Assembly: GCA_019321725.1 (NCBI GenBank)
Contig: CM033118.1
Location: 13,046,071 to 13,110,070 of the forward strand
Length of the DNA stretch: 64,000 bases
Source of the DNA: Paulownia fortunei
Lineage: Eukaryota > Streptophyta > Magnoliopsida > Lamiales > Paulowniaceae
Reading direction: 5' to 3'
The translations under genes were made by a program, and so were the position numbers. Below, piece by piece: positions 56,200 through 64,000 of this stretch. Positions within the stretch are counted from its first letter, which is position 1. The number at the start of each line of letters is the position of its first letter. The notes under the pieces were generated by a model, which worked only from the letters and a program-made list of their open reading frames with translations, was not told where the DNA came from and searched no databases.

Positions 56200-57452
56200 A
56201 AATCATGAATGGACACCCAAGGCGTTTCTACGATGACTTTCATTTGAATAAGCTCACTTTCATGGCACTCGTTGACATGCTTAATATAGAGGCCTTCCGA
56301 GTCTTCTGACTAAGTCCAATACTTTTGAGGGTGTTAGCAATAGAGGAATTAGCGTTTTTCATGCGAACTATAGGCATGCATCACCGTCAAGGGATAACAT
56401 GGAGTGGTTTTAGTACTCACTTGAGACTGTCAACCTACATGTCAGATGAGTCTTAAGGGCGTTGAACTGCTTGGCATCTGAACTCATTTCTCATCCTAAT
56501 TTTAACGAAGTACCAGCTTAAACCTTGACAATCTAGATTTTTACCCTTACTTTGAGGTGGATGCTTGTAATACCAGGACATTAATTTACTACAACGTTTT
56601 ATATTCGTAGGGTGCTGTCGGAGCTAGATGGGACATTAATTTCAGCATGGGTACCAGCCTAATGGAAAAATGTCTATAGATCATGGAAGGCGTAGGTGAC
56701 ACAGAATATGCTTGCAATTTGTGATTTTGACCTCATCTTCACATATATTTACGTTAGATAGGAGGGCAGTGCAAATAATGCATGTGTCCTCTACACTGTC
56801 ATTGCTTATGACCCCACATTTTCTTTCCCAACACTAGGTTCTAATAATTTTGAGTATAGTTAATTGGATAGTGGTTTAACAATATTATTCAGTAATTTAT
56901 GATTATATGCATGCCCATAATAAAAAATACTATCTTGTTGACATCGGCTATATCAATTACATGTACTTCTTAGCTCTCTACAGACAACATAGGTATCACC
57001 TGGACGAGTTCATTAGTGGTGGTGGAGCCCCAACGAGGATGCAAGAGCTCTTCAATTATTCCTATTCTAGATTGAGAAATGCAATAGAGAATCATTTTGG
57101 GATCCTCAAGTAACATTTTTCGATCTTATTTTGGGGTATGCCAAGATACATTGATCACCGTTAGGTGTAGTTAGTCACTACCTATTGCGTGCTCTACAAT
57201 TTCATTCGCAAATTTAGTCGGGATGACAAAAAATTTTACACTCCACCTGAAAAAATTGAGGTGGATATCGAAACCTTGTATCACCGTAGGCATCCTAGTC
57301 TGGCTGAGGTTCAAGCACAAGTAGCTTTTAAAGTGGCATTGCCAATGTTATGTGGTAACATCGTGGCAACTAAAAACATTTACAATTCCACCTTATGGTT
57401 TCCCTTGTCATGTTTGTTTTTTTATCTTAATTTGTTAAATAATGTTATTTAA
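56200..57452 (+). pseudogene. Second PIF/Harbinger transposase pseudogene (ALP1-like)
   Basis: Plus-strand pieces in order: YDDFHLNKLTFMALVD (about 56230), AIEELAFFMRTIGMHHRQG (about 56345), LDGTLISAWVPA with the first catalytic Asp at 56627-56629, ICDFDLIFTYIYV, EGSANNACVL at about 56762-56790, then an open stretch at 56907-57113 with YYLVDIGYINYMYFLALYRQ and RNAIENHFGILK, and LYNFIRKFSRDD near 57190. The second Asp of the triad, usual in GSANDxRVL, is Asn here (AAT 56777-56779). Stops and a frame change after 56790 add to the damage. This lineage differs clearly from the element at 34152-38466. Ends were not identified. Confidence 0.8.
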
Positions 57453-57694
57453 AGGAATTGTTTCATGAATTGGATCGATGATAATCGTTGTAGACAAGTA
57501 GTCCTGTGATAGTATTTAAATTCTATGATTGTTTTCCATTATTGTTTACAAAATGTTCGAATCATAGTTTTTGTATCGTTGGTAGTATGTGGTTTTTTTA
57601 TTAATCTAAATACCTTACTTTAAGGAGGTTTTTTATTGTACAAACTTTATATGGTGATTATTCTGAATATTATAATTTCTATAACAACATGACG

Positions 57695-57800
57695 GTTCTA
57701 GAGCATCCACCATGCCCATGCGGCATTGGCACCATGACTATGTGTATGGCGAGGATTAAAGCTAACTGCAGTAGATATTTCTATCGATGTCCATAGGATG
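57695..57800 (+). pseudogene. GRF-type zinc-finger fragment
   Basis: The plus-strand translation HPPCPCGIGTM followed by RYFYRCP fits the GRF zinc-finger pattern (C-x-CG, then a GRxFYxCP-like end). It is followed by a stop and no longer frame. In plants this finger often appears in small transposon-linked ORFs. It follows the Harbinger-like pseudogene on the same strand and may have been part of that or another element. Confidence 0.5.
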
Positions 57801-58175
57801 TGATCATGGAGGTCACTTCATATAAGTTGATCCCTGGGTCACTTACAAGTCTAATACGCTTAGGAGAGTCGTTTCATCTGTGCACATCCCTCGTACCCAT
57901 GATCAGAAGTGGTTAGCTCTACTGACCATCCAACACTTAGCCCAGCCATGTATGGGCCACTACAGCTGCTGCCACTTCCACTATCACAAGAGGCACGCCT
58001 GTGTGCGCTAATCAACATAACAACATGCAAGCAGTGGTGTTGGGAGTTTGTGGTTGTTGTATTTTTCTAGTGCTTGCTATATTATTTCTTATGTTGGGTA
58101 TATTGGTGAAGCTACTACTTGTTAGTTGATTTTTTTATTTTGTATTTATTTATTTATTTTTATTTATATTTTTAT

Positions 58176-58185
<10 letters not shown>

Positions 58186-58206
<21 letters not shown>

Positions 58207-58208
58207 GG
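58186..58208 (+). repeat. G homopolymer of 23
   Basis: A run of 23 G follows directly after a T-rich tract (TTTATTTTTTTTTTT). True length is likely uncertain. Such a tract could form intermolecular or intramolecular G-quadruplex structures. Confidence 0.85.
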
Positions 58209-58209
58209 T

Positions 58210-60485
58210 TAATGTTATTAAACAATCTTATTGTTGGTTCTGTATGGACTAATTATCGGTAACTAAATGCACATACAGTCTCATTAACCATTGTATATTC
58301 TCGCATTACTATTTTGAAAATATATGTGTAGTTGTAAATCATTAAATACAAGTCCAAATTTTTCTATAAAAAATCATGGAACAGACATGTTTATGTGCCA
58401 ACAATTTTAATTTGAAATAAAAAGGAAATTTTGTTACTTTACCACGACAAATATGCAAATATGTTTTTCAGAATAATTCATATATATATATGTTATTCTA
58501 CATGTAGATGTATTTTTTAAGTATAAACAGTAACACGAGTATCTTTTAAATGAATTTTGTAATTATACACGGTAATGTATATGCTACCCCATACACATTG
58601 ATACATCAAATTATTTTTATATGTTCATGTTTTTTTTAGATATATAATCGAGTTTTTTTTATGTTAATGTAATTTGTAATTATACACAGCTTTTTTATTT
58701 TTAAATCTAATTTCCACATATATGCAGTAATGTATATATTTATAAATATAAGGTTATACACAGAGTGGTTTATATGTATATGTTTTTATATATAAAACTG
58801 GGTTGGTTGTATTTAATATATGAGATGCCATTGAAAAAGAAATTATGACAAATATATTGTCATCCAATATATTTAAATACATATATCCTAATCGTTACAT
58901 AATTACAAGTATACATCATCCGATCATTCCAATCATTATATAATTACAAACATACATCATCCAATCATTACATTAACATCAGTATACATCATTCAACCAT
59001 TATGTTATTATATATATCATCTTCCTTTTATATTAAAAAATTACAACACAATTCATTAAAAAAAATGATGAAGTGACACCATGATAAGCTCACAATGTAA
59101 TATGATTTTGACACCCTTGATAGCATAAATTAAGATGTTTTATCATATAAATGGTGGATTTGTACACTTATGTTTTGTTATATATTGTGTAGGTACAAAA
59201 GTCGAAAGAAGTTAGGTTGAGAGATCAAAAATGCAAAAAAATTGGAAAAAGAGTTTAGAGCGGCAGCCCAAAAATCCCATACCTCAACGCCAAAGTGTCG
59301 GGCTGTAGCCCCAAACCTTGGAGTAGGGACCCCAATGGCAAAGCTAAAAAACTGAAGCAACCGAGCCACGATCCCAAACTTTGGAGTCGTGGCAGAATTT
59401 ATTTTGTTTGCCTTAGGCTGTGACAATTGGCATTCTATCACACTTTTGCCATCTTTTGGTTATGCTCACACAAGATAAACATAATCCAAGACTCTCTTCA
59501 TTAGTTACAAGATACACACTCTCTAAAACTCTGTAATAATATCCAACACACACTATACATACTTTTTCCACACACAATCCTCTCAATTTTCACACACAAG
59601 TTCACACCCCATTGAAGAAGGTTGAAATTCGAATCAAGAGAAGAAGAATGTTCTTGGGCTCAGAAGACTGATGGAGGATTTGAAGAATTCAAGCTTGAGT
59701 TGTAATTTTCCTCTCTTTTCTTTTAAATTTTGTTTAGTCTAGTGAAGTTGTGAAAGACCCATGATGTATGTATACAAATTGTGTTTGATCTTTTTTACTA
59801 TGAACTAAATTTCCTTTAGTCAAGGCATGGGAAGCCAATACATGAATTTGTGAATTTCATACTTGATTGTGGTTTGTCATGCCTTTAATTCATGATGAGC
59901 ATGTATAGTATTTTTAGTACTTTTTTAAGTTTGGCCAATTTTGAATTGATTTTTTTCGTCATGATTGAAATCGAGAGGTAGTATTGCAACAAGTGTTTGC
60001 GTAACACATGCAATTGACTAATTGAGTATAGAGATATATGAATTGGTACATACAATTATAGGCATAACATTGTTATGTTGAAATCTAGTGGGTTTCATAA
60101 ATAGTAATACATTTTTATTTGGCAAAATATGCATAGAGATATAGTAGGTTCATAGATAGGAATAGAATTGATATTTCTTGAGAAAGAATATTGGGGTATA
60201 ATTAGAAAATCCATTGTCACATGAATTGGGTGAATTTTCTAACCACATTTGATGAGATTTCTTAATAAAATAGATTGGCGATCCAACACTTCAACCCTTT
60301 TTCTAACTTGATTTTAAGTTCATCCTCTTCTTGATTTTAAATCTTTCATTATTTTTAAGTTCACTTCAGTTTTTAAGCAATCATCAAAAAATTCAATAAG
60401 TTAAATATAGCTAGAGTTTCATAATTCAGTATTGGTATACACACTTCTTTGGGACACGACTACCCTACGTCTCACATACTCGATT
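58210..60485. other. AT-rich intergenic region with short repeats
   Basis: No supported gene. At 58880-59010 the words CATCATCCGATCATTCCAAT and CATCATCCAATCATTACAT recur at about 40-45-bp spacing. At 59178-59441 a minus frame of 87 residues covers GGC/GCC-rich words similar to those at 2400-2660 and is not a recognisable protein. At 59560-59740 a purine-rich block (GAAGAAGGTTGAAATTCGAA) resembles LTR sequence. Confidence 0.4.
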
Positions 60486-60489
60486 ATTT

Positions 60490-61685
60490 GTTCCTAGTCC
60501 ATATTGCACATTGCACATTGCACACACCACACCACTAACCAAACAAAATTTTATAAGATAAGATATCTATAGTAAAAAAAATTCTCCTAAAATAAAACCA
60601 AACATTACTTTCATCAATTTTCATTCCTAAATAATCTCCCCCAAACACCTTCCCCAAAATTTTCTTTCCCTAAAATACTAAAAATAAATCCAAATATCCT
60701 CTTACTTTTTTATTACTATCATTTTTGTTCATAGTGGAGAGATATAAACTTTTTACTTTACTACAAATAAATCTATCGATAATTTTATTTTGAAAAATTG
60801 CTTCATTACGAAAATAACTTTCAAAAGAAATTTTTAAGTATTTAGCTTTAAAAATGCTGGTGAATGGTATTTGTTCCACCTACTTTTGCTTCTACTTGGC
60901 TTTAAAGCCAAAAGTGGCTAGAAGCCAGAAGCACCTGAAGAGTGTTTTTAGGAGTTTCTATCATTTTTTAATTATTTACAACTTATTTTGGACTGTTTTG
61001 ACCATGTCACTTTTACAACAATCCTATTGTACCCTACTATTAAAATCACCAACCTATATAATACCACTACTATTGCCACTATCACATGGTATGTCTCACA
61101 GTGCACACACACATCAATGGTGATGCCAGTGCTGCCACCACCACCATGACCATCAAATGACATACTCAATTTAGGGTGGGTGGGGGTTCACAAATGAAAA
61201 GAAGAAAACAAAAAAAAATGGAAAAGCATGATAAGAAAGAAGAAAGAAGAGAGAAAGATAAGGAAACAATGTTAAAGAGGGAGAAGAAACAGAAAAAAAA
61301 TTAAAAAGAAACTTTGGCATAAGGGAATTTTATTATTTTCCTAAATAATTCCAAGAAATATTTTCTTTTTAATTTTTTAAATAAATTACTAATCAATTTT
61401 CAACATTCCCTACTTTTATTTTTAGCACCTTTTCCCAAAATTTCTAAAAATTCAGTCCTTTTAAAAAATTTAAGCTCATGCAAAAAGCCCTTAAGCCACA
61501 TGGACCACAAAATATAGCAAGTAAGCTTTGTTTCTGCTTATCAATTCACAAATAACTAAGGCATTGTTGGTTTTATTTTCTAACTTCCATTTTTATTTTC
61601 CCAAAATAAAACCAAACATACTATACATTCTCAATATATTTCCTTCCAAAACAATCTTTTCTTCCCAAAAAGATATGCTCAAAAA
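60490..61685. repeat. Dispersed-repeat remnants (CCAAAC/TTTGG type)
   Basis: AACCAAACAAAATTTTATAA and TCCTAAAATAAAACCAAACA at 60537-60605, and TTTTCCCAAAATAAAACCAA at about 61595, are inverted versions of the TTTGTTTGGTGTTATTTT repeats elsewhere. Around 60880-60935 GCTTCTACTTGGCTTTAAAG and CCAAAAGTGGCTAGAAGCCA form short inverted repeats like those of plant MITEs. No gene. Confidence 0.45.
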
Positions 61686-61689
61686 GATC

Positions 61690-64000
61690 TAAATGGACAT
61701 CGACATCCCAACTAGTGAGAAGGTTTCTTATAGTCAGCTCCTTGTCTTTATATGTAATCCTTTGCAAACAGTCGTGCCTTATAAGTTATCATCTTTGCAT
61801 CTACTCCAATCATACATTTGCAGACCACCTATTTACAGCCAATGGGAACAATTTCCTCTAATGAGTCCACCAAGGTCTATACCTTGTTAGAGTACATGAA
61901 ATTCATCTTGAATTGTATGTTATCTTGCTATCTTTCTGAGTCAATGTCAGACATTGCTTCTCCATAGTTTCTCAAATTATTATCCAAAAAAGCTCATAAT
62001 TATTATTTTCTAACAAGAAGTTGTACCTCTTTTAGTCACTTCGAGATCCTTAGAGATCTCCTAGGAGGTTATGTGTTTGAAGTGTTAGTATTTGATTCAC
62101 ACACTATTCCCTCTCGTGGGACATTTTGTGACTCTTTAATTTCTTCAAATTCTATGATCTCACCCTTTTTATCCAATACAAACTTCTTTTTAAGAAATGT
62201 GGCATTCCTCAAAATAAACACATTTTGTTATGATGGATCATAGAAATAGTATCTAATGAATTCCTTTGGATATCTCACAAACTTATATAAGATAGATCTC
62301 ACATCCAACTTATCTTCCACATTGCTTCACATAAGTAGGGCAACCCCATACGCAAAGATATTTGAAGAAGATGGTCTTGCCACACCACATGTCATATGGC
62401 GTTTTGAGCACTAACTTGGATGTTACTCTATTTAAAAAAAATATTGTCAATTTAGGGCATAGCCCCAGAATGAATAAGAAAGCCTAGTGAAGCTCATTAT
62501 GTACCGAACCATGTCTAATATTTTTTTATTCCTACGCTCGGCTACCCCGTTTAGTTAAGGTATGTCTCCAGTATGAGTGGATTCAATTCTCTTTAAGATA
62601 ATCAAGAAACTCCATGCCTAACTACTCACCTTCTCGTTTAGATTGTGAGATTTTAACTCATTCCTAAATTCTTTGAGCCTTTCAACTGTCTCGGACTTGT
62701 ATCTCAATAGATACACATACCATACCTCAAACAATCATCAGTAAAGATAATGAAGTAATGGTAGTTCTCACGGGCACTAACACTTAGTGGCCCCCATATA
62801 TCTATATGGATCACATCCAATAGATTAGTAGCATGCTCCACTTGTCCAACATATGGTAATTTGGTTTTCTTTCCCTTAAGCTAAGATTCACAAGTTAGCA
62901 TTTCTTGGGAGTACATTAGGTCAAGCAATTGTGTTAATTAGTGAATTTTTTTCTGTGCATGCCACAATTATGCTGAACTATGATCATCTAATTTTAGTTT
63001 ATTTTGTTGAATGTGCAAAATAAAGTTTTACGGGAGGATAGTTTACAAATCATTTATCGATACTCCAATATGAATTACTGAAGAACCACTAGAAATTGAA
63101 CATTTCTCATTATTAATAGAAAAACTAAAAGCTTCTCTATTCGAAAACTGGAATAGAGATTATGTTCTTTATTAATTCAGGAACGTAAAGATAATTATTT
63201 AAAACTATCATATTTTCATTGCCTAATGCTAAGTCGATTATCCCTATGGCTAATGTGGCAAGTCTTGCTCCACTCTCTGGCCTCAAGGTTGTGTCTCTCT
63301 TATATAGTATCATTCTTTTTGTCATCACCAGCAAATTATTACAAAGATGAGAACCATAGTTGAGTCCAATACTTAAGAAGCATCATTAAACAAAAGGTTG
63401 ACCTCAAAATGCATACTAGAACCAATCTAGCAGCTCCCAAGGTACTCCTTGTAGTTCGTCTTTCAACGCTCTGGCTTGCTACAATAATGGCATTTATCCT
63501 ACCTTCTTATGCAATAGTGGACTCGACCATCTTTAAGATGTTGACTAGCTTATGCATGTTAAAGATTCCCATAAATGAGTCAAATGAGTTCAGTAGAGAC
63601 TAGATGAGATCAGTGCAGAGCTCACCATAACGACTTCCAATGACTCGAGCTTTCTAATGAGGCTTATCATTTTCAGTCTATGTTCATAGATCAATGAGCC
63701 GTCCATTATAGGGGTCTAGAAAAGCTCTTTTGAGACTTGATATCTCGCATATCTAGTATGTTCACCATACAACTCTCGTAGATGAAGGTGAATCTAGACA
63801 GCATGTCATAGAAATATTGCCTCTACAACTTATTTGAAACGATGCCATTATGTAGCGCATGGCTTGCAAATCTTCCTTAACTTACTTATGATGCTCTTCA
63901 AGCTCTTCCTCAATGGCATTCGCTGGCAGAACCACATCAAGCACATAAGTCCTCTTTTTGAATTGCAAGAGAATCTAAAGGTTCCTCAACTAGTCAACAT
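61690..64000 (-). pseudogene. Ty1/copia polyprotein pseudogene, truncated at both ends
   Basis: Read on the minus strand from the window edge: gag (LPANAIEEELEEHHK near 63920, NSFDSFMGIFNMHKLVN near 63570), a degenerate zinc knuckle near 63470 (CHYCSKPER), protease end and GAG-pre-integrase region at 63334-63137 (GARLATLAIGIIDLALGNEN, then LYVPELIKNIISIPVFE), integrase from about 62950 (LLRYKSETVERLKEF near 62700, EFLDYLKEN and later pieces to 62400), and the start of reverse transcriptase at 61860-61700 (TYKARLFAKDYI, RQGADY). It then stops at about 61690, so reverse transcriptase core and RNase H are missing. Many stops and frameshifts. The order is the copia order (integrase before reverse transcriptase). 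Its upstream LTR would lie beyond the window. Confidence 0.8.

Noticed and set aside
1..64000. tRNA, rRNA or organelle-derived DNA
   Set aside because: I looked for tRNA-like GGTTCGAATCC arms and for conserved plastid or mitochondrial coding sequence and saw none that I can support.

Overview
The window is AT-rich plant nuclear DNA, probably from a dicot. It holds one intact host gene and is otherwise made of old, broken transposable elements of nearly every plant class. The plant assignment rests on a plant-only Dof zinc-finger gene, plant mobile domain (PMD) sequence, and typical plant hAT, PIF/Harbinger, MULE, CACTA, Ty3/gypsy and Ty1/copia remnants. No bacterial-type genes, tRNA, rRNA or CRISPR array were seen. 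All family calls come from reading motifs by eye; no database search was run.

Layout. 1-6.4 kb: a 52-bp tandem repeat, a decayed minus-strand gypsy-type ORF, an LTR-like segment and an AT-rich MITE-like element. 6.4-11.3 kb: AT-rich intergenic DNA with dispersed repeats. 11.3-14.3 kb: a complete but dead hAT element with imperfect terminal repeats and an 8-bp target duplication. 14.8-16.0 kb: three copies of a short dispersed repeat and other repeat ends. 16.4-17.3 kb: a deletion derivative of the same hAT family. 18.0-19.5 kb: the only convincing host gene, a Dof transcription factor of the DOF5.4/OBP4 type, with a GA tract and a small upstream ORF in its leader. 19.5-27.2 kb: AT-rich DNA with tandem repeats, MITE-like elements and one GC-richer island with a G-box.

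27.2-33.3 kb is a Ty3/gypsy element with both LTRs and a perfect 5-bp target duplication (CAAAC). It keeps gag and integrase remnants, but a 1.8-kb array of ~39-bp repeats lies where protease, reverse transcriptase and RNase H should be. 34.15-38.47 kb is a complete PIF/Harbinger element with TAA target duplication. Its two divergent ORFs are separated by nine 100-bp repeats. 38.6-48.3 kb is an AT-rich repeat zone, including a nearly identical ~790-bp tandem duplication, around a MULE that carries a transposase pseudogene and a PMD pseudogene. 48.67-51.64 kb is a non-coding LTR element. 55.5-58.2 kb holds a CACTA end, a second and different Harbinger transposase pseudogene and a GRF-type zinc-finger fragment. 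61.7-64.0 kb is a truncated minus-strand Ty1/copia polyprotein that runs off the window.

The transposon genes form no working pathway: each has several stop codons or lost catalytic residues. The most interesting structures are the repeat array between the Harbinger ORFs, which is rich in a MYB-like core sequence, the gypsy element whose pol region is replaced by a repeat encoding a charged 13-residue unit, the GCGC hairpin cluster at the MULE end, and the upstream ORF of the Dof gene.
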